Shown one piece after another: positions 36,486 to 48,838 of a stretch of 64,000 nucleotides of DNA. Source of the DNA: Polytrichum commune (Eukaryota; Streptophyta; Polytrichopsida; Polytrichales; Polytrichaceae); contig OX485808.1 in assembly GCA_950295325.1 (NCBI GenBank), forward strand, positions 23,828,527-23,892,526, written 5' to 3'. A model generated the notes under the pieces. The model was given only the letters and a program-made list of their open reading frames with translations. It ran no database searches and had not been told where the DNA came from. Every line of letters starts with the position of its first letter. The stretch's first letter is position 1. Position numbers and translations under genes: made by a program.

Positions 36486-37350
36486 AACCAATTTTCATAC
36501 TAAGCCCCTACCTGATCTCAATAATCTCTTCAAGACTTTCTTACTAACCTCCCTACCTAATTACACTAACTCCCCTAATACCCTCTTACTAATCTTCTTA
36601 CCTAATTACACTAACTCCCGTAATACCCTCTTACTAATTCACACACTTTCTTTCTAACTCTAAGAGCTCAAAATCCTAGAGAGGAGAGGGAGAGAGACGA
36701 GACGAGACGAGAGGAAGAAGGAGAGAAAAGAAGAGAAGGAGGAAGAGAGTAAGAGAGTGAGAGAGGAGAATAATGGAGGAAGGTGCACCCAACACCACAA
36801 CCCCTTAATCCTCTCCTACTTAGTAGGACCTTATCCTATCCACTAAACCCTCACCCCCTAAACCAACAAGAACATGTTCTAAATCAAACATTTAAATCCA
36901 AGGTCCTTCCCCTTGCTTCATCAAACACTACACACTTAACCAAAACACTCCCTAATGCCACTAAGCTTCTAATTAACCACACAAAATAGGCTTAAGGCCT
37001 AAAACATAAACCACACCAAGCCTCACTCTTTTTATACTTTTGATTGTTTCAATAACACTCCAAATGCAATTCTAAGCATAAAACAAATATCAGCCACCAT
37101 TTTGGGCTCATACTCTTCCATAGTCCAACTTCATGGTTCATAGTGTAAACCAACCCCCTTAGATATATTAACATCCCACAAATTCTCCATTGACTAGAGT
37201 AGAGTAAAGTACAGTAGAGCAAGTAGAGTAGAGTAAAGATGTGTTTCCGCTTAATCAAAATTGAGTCCCACCTTGATCGAAATGCATGTACCATGTAGAT
37301 TGTTGATGGGAACCATACCGGGAATAGGCGCATCTAATATACACTAATAA

Positions 37351-38317
37351 TGTCGTGCACCTCTCCATGAGGAGTGCCCAAAACACCATGGGGACAAGGG
37401 GGACCCCAAAGTGACCCTCGGGACTTGTTGCGAAATTGGTGAGAGGGCCCAAGTAATCCTAATGTGGGTGAGGGCCCCGGGTGTTGGGAACGCCTCCCAC
37501 CCACATAGACTAGGAAGCACAAGGGTAAGGCCATCAGCTATGCGTATCTTATGGATTGTAGATTCTAGAATACTCAAGAACACGTCAATCGGAGGTGTGA
37601 GCTAGGAGTTATGATAATTTGAGTGGGGCGCTGTCCCGGGACAGCGCCCTGGTTCAGTAGTGGCCTGGGAGTGGCTCCCGGGACTGCCAAGGTTTGAACA
37701 GGTATAACTTCCTCAATACTTGCCTGAATGGGGCAAGTGGGGAGTCCATCGGCATCTACGTGAAGTGCAGATGAAGATGAAGTGGTCCCTTGTTAGCATT
37801 AGAGATCACATAAGAAAGTTATGATGGTCTAAAGCTTCTCGGGGCTTCTAGGCCCAGTGGCTAAGGGAAAATGTCTACTTGGCCCCAACTCTTGGTACAC
37901 ACACAAAAGGTTTCTTGACGGTGGGGTAGGGGCCCCGCCTAGAGGCTTATATGGGTGAGGTGGTGTGGCCTCACCCACCCGAGGCCGAACGGCACGGCCT
38001 TCATGGGCATTGGCCCAATGTGAGGCCATAGTTGCCTAGTATGCTTCGAGTTGTTATAGTGTTGCTCCGGCAACGCGATGATCAACATAAGATTGGACTT
38101 CCATGGATGGAAGTCCACATCTAAGAAATGGGTTACCGATTAAGGGGTGAGTCCCAAAAGCAAAGTACGAGGGTTGGTTCCCCTCCTATGAACTATAAGG
38201 TCCGGGGTAGGAGGAGCTAACCATTAGCATGGCGGAATGCGAAGGGTTAGCACTCATTGCGTTTGCTAGAAATGAACATTGGCAAGCTTGTTAAGGGGGC
38301 TAGCAAGGGTTGCGATA
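37351..38317 (+). mobile_element. Family-B solo LTR (orthologue of 15960-16933)
   Basis: It starts TGTCGTGCACC and ends GGTTGCGATA, with AATAA/AATAG flanks as in copy 1. It keeps the perfect 24-bp palindrome (37626-37649) that is decayed in the 16 kb copy. Confidence 0.75.
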
Positions 38318-38536
38318 AATAGTGCCATGACACATGTCCTTAGTTGCCAATGCTAAAGCTCGTCACGGAATGAGCGGTTATGGCAAACTCTAGACATTGG
38401 TAATATGTTCGGACCAACTTATGACTTAGAAAATTCATAGTGATCTCAATTTAAAGAATAAAATTACCAATAAAAAATTACAATCCGCATGAATATTATA
38501 TTTCCACACAGGAAATATTTACGTTGCCTTATACCC

Positions 38537-38735
38537 CCGAGGAGGGCACTCCATTGTCAAGTTGAAACCATGTGCAACGGAAGTTTGCTACCCTTATATT
38601 ATATGCCATAGATAATTTTTAAAATTATGATAATTTTTCTATACATACATATCCATTGATAATAGTTTTTGTATATTTTTTTGAAATTTTTAGTCATCTC
38701 CATTTTTTCTAGTAATTTTTTTAGATCAATTCTAC
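38537..38735 (+). mobile_element. Partial copy of hAT-like MITE family M4
   Basis: It contains GGGCACTCCATTGTCAAG, then GTTTGCTACCC, ATAGATAATTTTTAAAATTA and TTTTTTTGAAATTTTTAGTC, which align with 63448-63857. It is absent from copy 1 (17155-17200). The right terminal repeat is missing. Confidence 0.55.
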
Positions 38736-39224
38736 TATAGTGCGGTTTACCATTTGGAGTTACATAGTGCTATAACTTTTCATCAACATTTTTTTTATCC
38801 AAGTAAGTTACACCATGTTCTTTGACGTGCATCACCCGTTAATCTGATAAGTATACTTCTTGAATTAATTGGGCTTTATTTGTATAAATTAGGATTATTT
38901 TGACTTAATTACATTTAATCACACTTAATTACTTTGAGTGTGTATGAATACTTTGTGAAAGAAGAAAGTATTAAATAAAATGTTATAAAATGAACACAGT
39001 AAAAATAAATTACTCATTTTAGTCCCATTTTAGAATGACAAAGACCCTTTGACCGGTAAGTCGCGAAATTTATAACCTCAATGCTAATGAGGATTTTGCA
39101 ATGTTTTTGACTTCCAAATTAATTACATGCTTTCTTGATGGTGTCACTTCGAAAAGGAAATCCCAATCAATCATTTACTTGCTCAATGGAAGTGAACATA
39201 TATATTAGATTTTGAACCTTAAAA

Positions 39225-40017
39225 ATGAAGTGCACTCAATATGGGTTATATGGACAAGCGGCCTTCAAGAATGCCAGGGTCAGGCCACGGTCCAGAGGTC
39301 GAGGCTTTGGCTTTTTCGGTGCCGCCCCCGCCCGCCGTCCTAGTGTGTCAGAGATATCTAGAAAGACCCCGGAATGGGGAGGCCCGATGCCCTTTACGAC
39401 CACGTTTGCCAGCTTGTCTCGAGGTTGACAGATAGCCGTAGGATGTAGATACGATGGACGGATGAGATACTCCCACCCCTCCCGTTAGTGAGGCCGTTAG
39501 TGAAGGCTCCGTGCTCTTAAGCCGACGGCCTGCAAGGTTTCCATAGCCGACCCTCGGATAGCTGCAGTGCATTTGTTTCCATTGCACTCGTGGTATTGCG
39601 TTCGTGCCGGTGTTGGCGGAGTTGTTCACTATAAGTTGGGGGTGGAGATGATGTTGGGCATGATGGCGTGAAGAAGGATGCATGGCATAATAATCCGGGG
39701 TTTCAGTTTATACCATATTGGCAAGAGCTTGTTGGAAATCGATCCAGTGTGACTTTTGTTTCTGAACATTCACAAATGATCTGGCATCGAAGAGCTGTAA
39801 CCGGATGAGTACTCTCTCGTTCGAGTGAGGTAGATCGTTGTTTCTACATCGTCCGAACCAAGAGTGCATGGGCGAACGCAATCGCAAGGCAGCGGAAAGA
39901 TCAGTGGCACTAACACGTGAGGCATTGACGGATGCTACTGCCGGCAGAATCTTGACAAGGTCCAAAGGGAAGAACGCATTCTCATTTTCGAAGTGAAGTA
40001 ATGTCGGTGGGGTAGAA
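39225..40017 (+). pseudogene. Upstream part of membrane-protein gene copy 2, interrupted
   Basis: This GC-richer stretch is well conserved with 17695-18583. 39868-39996 reads 42 plausible codons (MGERNRKAAERSVALTREAL) in the same frame as the ORF at 40018, closed by TGA at 39994-39996. Earlier frames have several stops, so it is either a decayed 5' coding region or contains introns not resolvable here. The minus-strand ORFs over it (39348-40091) have no independent support. Confidence 0.4.
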
Positions 40018-41283
40018 ATGAAGGGGGGTTTGGAATGGTCGCGCAAGTTGCGTTGGTCTGTGCGGTTGGATCGTCTGATTTTCTCGGCCATAGTGGTCAG
40101 TTTGTGGTCCGTTGTGTCTACTGCTCAAACGTCGGGGACATGCGAGTGTGATCAACAGTGCCCTAAGACAAGGGAGTTGGTGACAACTATTTGGGGCGGT
40201 GCCGTCACCCTCTTTGTGCTCTCCTTTGATTTCTGGAGGACAGTGAAGACATTTATGTATGCTGATGATGATTCTGGGTGGGAATTCGGTAAAGTTGTGG
40301 GAACGTTGGCATTGGCAATTCTGTTCATTATAAATCCGGGTTTTATGCTTCTTGCGATTGTTTACAAGGGGGCGTGGAGATATCACCTGAGGCGGAGAAT
40401 GCCTGGGTTTACAATTTTGTCCTTGGTGTCACCATGGACGAAAGATCCTGCAAAGATCGTAATTGGTTGTGAAGTTGTCATCACTGTGCCTAAGGTGATT
40501 TCTATTCCTGATAGATTTATTGCTTTGAACTTGCCTAGCCTTTCAGAAGCAGTGGTGATTGGTCGTGGACCAGATGAATCAGGGGAGACCAAAAACATTC
40601 ACCTTACTGACGAGGGAATAGAAGTTTTGTTGCAAATGGGTGTTCTTCCTCCATACGATCAACTCAAGGTCTTGCAAGGACGTTCTGGGTGGGCCTCAAT
40701 TATATCCTTAGTGCAGAGTATGGGATATATATATGGTGTTGTGCTTCGGATTATACAAGGACTCCCGGTGAGTCCAATTGAAGTTGTTGCGTTAACGTTG
40801 AGCATACAAATCTTGATCAAGGCTCTCCTACACAATATTGTAAGTTTATGTTATATGCCCCTTCATGTATATTTGACAGATCGCCAAGCACAAACTTTTG
40901 TAGATAGGTGCAAAGAATACATTGCACATGAAGTTCCTAAGAGTTGGGTTGCGGGCCCATCCGTGGTTATAGTCTTGTTGGTTTCAAGTGTCGCGATTTA
41001 TTACGTCATACATGTGTGGCAAACAACAAGGAGAATCATGGTTGTCCCAATAATGCTAACACTTGTTGGATTATATTTACAATTAATCTTCATAGTGGCA
41101 TATACATATGGGCAACTGCATACAATTCGCATAATAATTGGATGTATAATCATGTGCACCATGGTAAATGTAACATCGTACGTTCTTGCATTAGTTGTTA
41201 CAATTAAACATTGGAAGGTTGATAGGTTGAATGCGAAATCTTCTAGCATGCTAGCTCAAATATTTCCATACATTGGTCAATAA
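40018..41283 (+). CDS. Multi-pass membrane protein of unknown function (421 aa)
   Basis: It is the best preserved host-like ORF here. Hydrophobic segments lie near residues 20-37 (signal anchor or first helix), 57-75, 92-116, 230-250, 255-280, 316-340, 346-368 and 376-398, giving about seven to eight helices. A short Cys cluster (CECDQQC, 42-48) follows the first. A hydrophilic loop at 120-225 carries MPGFTILSLVSPWTKDP and LLQMGVLPPYDQLKVLQG; the C-terminus is short and basic (KHWKVDRLNAKSSSML). I know of no named family. In-frame coding-like sequence upstream ends at TGA 39994-39996, so the true gene may have been longer and the ATG at 40018 may not be the original start. The frameshifted paralogue is at 19619-20732. 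It probably acts in a membrane; which one cannot be said. Confidence 0.6.
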   Translation: MKGGLEWSRKLRWSVRLDRLIFSAIVVSLWSVVSTAQTSGTCECDQQCPKTRELVTTIWGGAVTLFVLSFDFWRTVKTFMYADDDSGWEFGKVVGTLALAILFIINPGFMLLAIVYKGAWRYHLRRRMPGFTILSLVSPWTKDPAKIVIGCEVVITVPKVISIPDRFIALNLPSLSEAVVIGRGPDESGETKNIHLTDEGIEVLLQMGVLPPYDQLKVLQGRSGWASIISLVQSMGYIYGVVLRIIQGLPVSPIEVVALTLSIQILIKALLHNIVSLCYMPLHVYLTDRQAQTFVDRCKEYIAHEVPKSWVAGPSVVIVLLVSSVAIYYVIHVWQTTRRIMVVPIMLTLVGLYLQLIFIVAYTYGQLHTIRIIIGCIIMCTMVNVTSYVLALVVTIKHWKVDRLNAKSSSMLAQIFPYIGQ

Positions 41284-44090
41284 CCATATTTCCAAAATGA
41301 TTTGCACATGTAGTGTGCTTTTATTGGAATAAATTTCATTTCCATTTGTACTAGGCTGGTCACTATAATAATCTCTCTATTTAGAAAAAAATTCTAATGG
41401 AATGATCGTTGTCAAATTTATGTACATCAAATAAGAATTTGATGGTCATTCCAGTTGGGTTTGATGGTGAATCTTGTCAAAATGTTATTCTACATTCTCA
41501 AAATATATTGTAATAGGTGGACCCACCACGTGGTGTCATCGAGCCCATAATTGGTAGCATGTTCCTTGCACGTACAATCTCACCTCGATATATAACGACA
41601 CCTCGGTTATTTGATGTGTTTCCCGTCAACCAAACTCTCTAGACTTAATTTAATCCCATATTACGATTACGATGCTTGTAATATGACATGTTTTAGGCCA
41701 ATTTGTCATGTTATAGAGGTAATTAATGTGTACACATGGTGTACCCACACTAAGATAATGCTATGGGATTGAGGAGTTGTTCCGAGTACGACATTGGTTT
41801 GTTGGTGGGTAAACATAACTTAACTCAATTTAATTGTTTAATCTTGGTTCCAAAACAAACGTTGCACTTTAGGGTGGAGGTGAAAGAATTTGAGGATTGT
41901 AACAATTGATACGAATCTTTGGATCCAGGATGTTGTCAGCATTGAAATTGAGTGAATCAATACGAGGTGAGAGACATGCAAGTTGTTCATGAGTGTTGTT
42001 GCCACCCTTGCCTCCTCATGAAGTAGAAAACAATTAATGTATTATTTTAGGTTCAACGTTACGCTAGTGGTGCAACCAACATATTTGAAGCTGACAACTT
42101 TGAAACGAGGTTTCTTGGAGATCCAAGGAAGGGCCATATCATACAACAAAGTTGTTCCATGGATGGCACATGAGAGCTTTTAATAATGCATCGCCTTTGA
42201 AGGTCATCTTTGACTTGGCATAACCCACATTTGAATCTTTTGAAAAATGGAATCCTTTGAACCTTTCAATTTGGAAGTGAAGAATATATGTAGTTGATAG
42301 ACAACCTATCGAAGAATATGTGCAATTGGGAGGGGAGTATTGTTGATGCAAAATACAACATGGTGTAGCTGATGAATTTGGGATGAGGTAGAGAAACCCT
42401 TTGGATTTTTATTTGAAAGACCAACCAATGAACATGACTGATGTGGATGACCAACCAACACCAACAGTCAATCTTACTCAAGCTCATGAGTGCGCCCAAT
42501 TAGTATCAAGTCTTGCAATGGGGCGTCCTTTGGAAATAACAATTGTAGATGTGATGAACATGTCAATCCTTACGGATAAATTGAATAGGACGTCAAATTC
42601 CAACATCAAAAAGCATTATTGGATGACTATAGATTTTTACTTTTGTAGTGTATGCTATAGTGAAGACATCATCATGGGATTGTAATACTTTTAACTCCAT
42701 ATTGTGTGATGTTGGAAGCATATTTCTTTAATAGAAATGTTTGTTCAAACTTATGTATCTTCATTGTGTATACCAACTAACATTTAAATTGAAATAGGCC
42801 ATTTTCTTGAGGAAACTTGATAGTACAACATTTGAGATTAAAATGTCATAATGTTGAGAATACAACATATGGAAGATATGATACTATCTTGCACGACCAA
42901 ACATGTCATCTCAAAGAAGCAGAAGAATAGTCAACCTTGTCAAAGAATTACTCCCTTTTACACCAAGAAATCGAAGTATCTTTATCGACCTTATAGTCTT
43001 CCCTCTACCCCATTAAGTTACCGATTATTCTATGACGGTTAGATTACTACATTCTATTGGTCACGTGACTAGTAGATCCACCACTATTGACACTGGCAAT
43101 ATCTATCTTTGGAAGCTCACTGGTTAGGGTCCCTATACCAGCTTGCCACCATTCTAACTATACCATCAATATTCTTAGGGACTTCCTTATACACTATGAT
43201 TACCAATCGGCTCGCTCTTTCCTCTCCTATTAAGTCTTTTGGTTACCCATAACCCATGAGAATACCTAACTAGCTATTCCCAACTTTGAGTATTGGTAGC
43301 CCCTTTCCTATTGTTACTAATACCATCCCTACTACCAAAAGATAGTTTCCACATTGACCACCTGTCACCTAGGAATGCCAATTGCCCAAATGTGTCGATA
43401 CTCATGTGTTAGGATTTGGTGCTACCGCCTACCATTAACATATAAACATGCTACGTACTCTCTACCCCCGTTTGTATCCCAAACCTCTATTCTTGTGGAC
43501 ACACACTTTGTTAGCAATATTGATCTTGTAGCTAGCTTAAGATCCATGATAGGGCCAACTCCACTCATTTATCAGCACACTACCTCCAACCATGCACCAA
43601 GTATGGAAGATGTTGTATGCAAAACAACCAATTCCCAACCAAAACTTCCATTGAGTTAAAGGATACCTCTATTGAGCAAGGTTCAAGAGAATATACGAGT
43701 CAGTGTCTGAAGAGGATTTTGGGCATAAATAGTCAAAGTCCTAGTGTTTCCAAGTCCAATTGGTTACATGTTGCAATCTGTGAGTTTCCTTCATCAATTT
43801 GAGGTATATTCTATAGATGCCTCTAAAATGATCGTATGTTACTTGTATGAAAAGTGTTATTATCGGTAAATAGTTATAGTAATGTATAACTCCTAATACT
43901 AACCCAAACTAATAGGGCAATTTAGTGTAGTACGAGAATCGTTGGATTGAAATACTAACACCACTCCCAATCTTTGCAACTGTCCTCCATGGGCAACTTA
44001 AAATTGGATTATCTTAGCATATGGGCCTACCGTGCCCAACATCAACCTATGGTGTGGATCAGTGCCCGGGAAGTTTTTGGGCATGTCTTA
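41284..44090. other. Duplicated intergenic DNA (copy 2)
   Basis: It aligns with 20733-23560. The small ORF at 42401-42685 is the counterpart of 21870-22163. No other feature is supported. Confidence 0.4.
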
Positions 44091-44592
44091 GGGTCACTTC
44101 ACACACGAGTACTGAGAGCCCGTTCCATGCCACTTCAAGCACGCTCATTGGTGGAAAAGGCGCAGCCGGTCCAAGTTCACTGCTTCACACTACGCTTGAG
44201 GGACCAACGGAGTATGTGAATGCAAGATGGATGTCAAGTCTACACGGATTCCTACATGGCATCAAATGGATCATGTTTCATGGTCACTTGGACTATTTTC
44301 AAAAACCAGTTCTTGGAGGTAAGCTTAACACAAAACCTGGAGACCATGGCACTCCGAATGTTCACAACTGTCGATTTGTTTGATTTTATCATGTGTGAGG
44401 ACCCGCATGAATAGAATTCCATTGGAATAGCATTTGGTTGAGGGCATGGTTGCATATGACTTCACATTGCACTTGAGGGTCCGTGATCACACTATATGAT
44501 TTCGGAGGTGTCTTGGGACGGCCTTTGGACACTTTCTTTTAGGCTCTCACAATTTCATGGTCACGGCTCTTGGCTCGTGTGTGAAGTGGCCC
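44091..44592 (+). mobile_element. Harbinger/Tourist-like MITE M1, complete copy
   Basis: It starts GGGTCACTTCACACACGAG and ends GGCTCGTGTGTGAAGTGGCCC, flanked by TTA on both sides (44088-44090, 44593-44595). At 502 bp it is the reference copy for family M1. Confidence 0.8.
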
Positions 44593-44926
44593 TTAGTGTA
44601 ACATGTCATAATTTACTGACCTGCAATAATCCACAAGAATCCACGTTCAAGATAAATCGCGGGTCCACAATGATCACACACTAGCCAGATCATTGACAAT
44701 AATAACGTAGACATAATAGTATTGATTTAGATATTGGAGCCCTTGAAATGCAATGTAAGATTACGACTTATAAAAGCAAGATAAAAAATTAAAAATTAAG
44801 ACACTGCAACATACTAATTGGTTCAAATAATAGAGATCACAAATAAAATGTGAAAGTTAATGTAGATATCATTCTTTTGGGTTAATATGAAGAAATTGTC
44901 CATGGCATCATTTCAAGTATATCATG

Positions 44927-46737
44927 TGTCAGCCCTAAACCCCCACCCGTAATGCGTCCTAGTCCGGGTGAGAGCTAAGGCCAACATGCACCTAAATCTT
45001 CTGGCTAACCTGGTGCCAGTGAGTCAAGCCCATTCCAATGCAAGGCTTCCGTACATCCTGTAACTTTTTATTTCAAAGAACACAAGGTAATCAATGTTTA
45101 ATAACACTCTAACACCTTGTGGTTGCTTAATCTTTGCATTACTCTCATGAAACTAACAAGGAATACACCCAAATGATAACACTTACTACAACTCCGCTAA
45201 TGTCCTTCTTCTTACCTAAGGAAAACACTAGTACTATTGATTAACCCTTCCTTTCCCTAATCTAACTACTCTCTTGGATGCGGGTAGCCTAGTCCCCAGT
45301 AAACATCCCCTTGCTCCTTCATTAAAACCTAATTGGCCAACTTCAGTCTCGGTGCTTTGTTCGGAAATCAACGTTGTTCACAGCTGCATGGTACCCGTCA
45401 TCTGCCCGTCATGAGCCGTCAAGGCCCGTCACCGAGATAGGTGGCCTTCCAGCAGCTTGCCATCGGATCCTCCTTAGCTCCCAGTCACCAGACAAGCTCT
45501 GTTCACTCCTAGGAAGAGCCTTCGCTGCTGCTCCACCTTCCCTCTGCTGATCTTCGATCAACCCTTCCTCAGCAGCAAGCTTTTGCTCAGGATCACTCAA
45601 GGATGCCCATTTCGGTGCAGAGGCGAATTCCAGCCTCCTTCCCAACTACCAGGAAATGCTCGACTTCGGCAACCTCACTCATCAGCTCAAATGCACCCTT
45701 ACACAATGCCCATACCCTGCTTTGGAAATTTCTAGAATGCCGGCAGCCCTTCGGAAATTCCAGGTTGACGAGTTAAGCCCACTCCTCTGATTGCCTGATC
45801 CCTCTTCGAACTGCCACTCATGCCTCAATGCTCATCGAGAATTTGACTTGGCACTGGCGAAACAAGGACGGAGCTGAACCCTTTTCAAATCCGAACTCCT
45901 CAAACTTTGGAATTAGCAACAACACTCACATTATGTGGACAGAGTGTCCGAATTTAATCGTAGCTTCTTCCCTGATTTCGAATGCTTGGAAGCAAGTGAA
46001 CTCTTTGATGACTGAATCCACATCCAGTAGGTTGCTCTCGCCCAAAACTCAGTTACCCATGCCCTTCAATGTCCCAGTTTTACATTGCCGCTTCTGGAAC
46101 CTCTGATCCCTCTCTTCCCTGGTGTCCAATCCTCCGAATCCCAGAGGCTCCAACCTTCCCAGTGAGGAGATCCCTCCTGGTCTTCGCCACCTTCTCCTCA
46201 AAATCCCGAGCGCCCTTTGCCGCTGCTAGCTCTACCATATTGTCCCTCGGCATTGTCTATTCCTGCACTCCTTCACTGAACATCCAATTCCCTGATTTCG
46301 GTCGGCCCCTTTGGGCAGACTCACTCCCGAAACCTCACGATCCAGCAAGCTCCGCCCTCCGCCATCCTCACCGCACAGAGAGAGAGAGAGAGCCGTCGTG
46401 CCTCCCGACTTCCAACTGCCTTGTCCACTGCCCCGGATTTCACTAGGGTGCAGTGGCCAACCTCCTTGAATGAACACTAATCGAGCCCTATTCGGCTACT
46501 TAATCCCAGCCTACAACCTTACAACTTAAGACCACAACTTAGCTAACTCTCCTATAATAATTAAATTCAAAACTTGAAAGCATCAAATCCCTACCTATCC
46601 TTCCTACAAGTAATTCAAACCCAAAACTAAAGCTTGCACTCTTTTTATATTTTATATAAATTGATGGAAGCATCAATACTAACTATTGTGTGATTACTAC
46701 AATAAAGCACATATGAGCATACCATTTTGGGCTCATA
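44927..46737 (-). mobile_element. Family-A solo LTR inserted in copy 2
   Basis: On the plus strand it runs TGTCAGCCCTAAACC...CATTTTGGGCTCATA, between perfect 5-bp duplications TCATG (44922-44926, 46738-46742). Copy 1 shows the uninterrupted site at about 24390-24400. It shares with the other family-A copies the TATGAGCCCAAAATGG start, the TATAAAAAGAGTG box and CACCCGGACTAGGACGC near the 3' end. Its GC-rich interior (45400-46450) differs from the other copies and lacks a clear minisatellite; the ORFs there are not recognisable proteins. Confidence 0.8.
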
Positions 46738-46742
46738 TCATG

Positions 46743-48838
46743 CATGCATATTTTGTTGCGAGCTTGTGTGAGGGTGTTGACTCCATTCGATGGTTGCCAC
46801 TCCAATGTAAACTTTCCATGGACATAAAATGTGTTTATTTTGGTAAAAGTGATATTTTGTGATGCTCATGCAAGAACGACATGTGTGCTCACATCAATTG
46901 TTTAATTTAATGTGTTCACACTCTTTGATTTTTAAGGAATTATTCGCATATACATAGTTAGAAATATGGGACGATTTACATACTTCAAATGCAACGCAAC
47001 TAGCCTATTATGGTTTGCAAATGTTTGGCAAGAGAAATCGTGGAGGTGGTCAACTATTGAAGTTGACCATCTAGTGAATCACACAAGCATTCCACTCCCT
47101 TTTCATGTGAAATGGATTGGACAAAGGTCTTTTATGGGGGATAAAACACGACATTTTCTTGTGCATCCCTCCCTTCAATTGTTATAATCTAAAATTAAAA
47201 ACAATTGTTCATGGCCATTCCACCTATAAATAGCTCATCTCCCACACTTCAAGAACCTACATATAAATTCCAATATAAGCTCATAACTTGTCCATGAAAA
47301 TTTCATGATCAACATAGAATGAAATGCTCCCAAAATACCCTCCCCCCATAGGCTTGGGATGTTAGGGGTTAAATATACATCTTTTACTTTATGCATTCAT
47401 TTCTTGTAAAATATGAAGCACGCAATTAGTGCGAGATGATCAACAATTCGGACTCATGTCCTTAGCAACTTTCTTTGTAATTGTAGGAGCTCATATATAC
47501 ATCTTATTCATTGTCAAAGTGAAGATTCTCATGCTCACCGTATAGGCTCCCACCCCCCAAATTATGTTGCTTATTTCTTGGTCAATAGATTTAGGCAAGA
47601 AGTCCATTATTTTCTCAACACATATATATTTTTGGTGTTCGTTCTTAGATTCACACTCAACCATACATCACTCAAAATATAGGTGTTTGTTATGAACGAG
47701 CACCATGTCAGGCACATCTACCTTATTCTTCATTGTGAGCAAAGAAGATTACCATAATACAACATTAGAGAATATATATAAGACTCTTGTTTTGTTGGGC
47801 TTGTAACCCAAAACTCACACATCACATGGAGCCAACATTGTGTATCAATGTTATACACTTGAAACCATTAAATATATGATTGTGGTACATAGTGTTGGTT
47901 TTGGACTTCCCATTCTATTCATCTTCTCCAACTTCCACATGTATAATTTGGCCCTCTGTTTTTTTGACAATGAGTACAACGTATGTTCAATGTACACCAA
48001 TGTGGTTGTTGCCCATGACATTGCAATAATTGGTGTGACCTTTGACCACAACTTTGAAGTCTTTGGTATAGTGTTTGGCATCCACCAAATTGTATTCCAT
48101 GGTACCATGGCAAGCCATACATTCAATGTTCACCAACGTTGGAGTGTAGTGTTTTGTTAGATTCAACGCCTAAAGGTTCGCAAAGCCCAAATTTTGGTTG
48201 TAATTTTTGTGTACATTTGGGGTGCATGACAATGGAAATTAGATTTGGGACTCAAATGTAGGAAATGTGAGTGTAAGTGCCACATTTCCTCCCAACATTC
48301 AAGGAAATTTGATAATTCGATACCCAACTTTTAGGCTTTCTATAACATAGTGTTTTACGCATGAAACCGTATTAGAATTGGTTTGGGGTTTGTGGCGTCT
48401 ATCTAACTCACTCATGATGGACAATAAGACTCCAATATAAACAAGCCCCCTTCAATGTGAGGGTTGATTCATTCCAACTAAAACCCACTAGACTAATTTA
48501 GGGTCTTTGATGTTATTTATGGAGTGAAGACATCTTAAAAAAATGCGCATGCTTAGACATAATACCTCACTACCTTGCCACCTTCCTAATGATGAGGAGT
48601 TTACGCAAAAACAATGTATCCGTAACCAATTGGTTTCTATTCATTATCATTTCATTTAAACATGTGAATCATTGAAAGGGGGGGGGTGACATTTGTAAGG
48701 GAACAAGTTGAACTCACACATAGATAGTTGCCCATAACAAGTATGGGAAATGACTCCTAGGCATGTTAGTAATTGCTAGATTTAGATGCTTGTCAATGGT
48801 GAAGCATTTTCATTAAAAAATGCCTACCTTAGATGTAT
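46743..48838. other. Duplicated intergenic DNA (copy 2, end)
   Basis: It aligns with 24396-26778, without the hAT-like MITE. The ORF at 47840-48160 is the counterpart of 25499-25819 and has no recognised domain. Confidence 0.4.

Larger units (their letters stand above)
34885..37112 (-). mobile_element. Family-A solo LTR with nested DNA element and minisatellite
   Basis: On the plus strand it reads TGTGAGGCC...GGGCTCATA, flanked by the perfect 5-bp duplication CTCTT (34880-34884, 37113-37117). Copy 1 has the empty site at about 15735-15740. In its own (minus) orientation it starts TATGAGCCCAAAATGG and ends AGGGTGGGTGGTTTGGCCTC, as in the other three family-A copies. It carries the shared TATA-type box followed by AGAGTG, a purine/pyrimidine tract, a 51-bp minisatellite (36268-36485) and a nested TA-flanked element (35127-36061). 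It has no retroviral ORF. Confidence 0.8.
33007..48838 (+). repeat. Segmental duplication, copy 2
   Basis: It matches copy 1 (1-26778). Private insertions are two family-A LTRs (34885-37112, 44927-46737) and a partial M4 element (38537-38735). About 2.8 kb equivalent to 12360-15203 is absent. Homology ends at 48838, where LINE-B begins without a gap. Confidence 0.85.

Noticed and set aside
34885-37112. Full-length non-autonomous LTR retrotransposon (two LTRs)
   Set aside because: The extra length is explained by a nested TA-flanked element and a minisatellite; no internal direct repeat of the LTR ends is visible.
39348-40386. Minus-strand ORFs over the gene copies (also 17716-18816)
   Set aside because: They are antisense to the membrane-protein gene region and kept only by the segmental duplication.
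45409-46477. GC-rich ORFs in the 44.9-46.7 kb LTR
   Set aside because: No homology or consistent frame recognised; they lie inside a family-A LTR, which carries no genes in its other copies.
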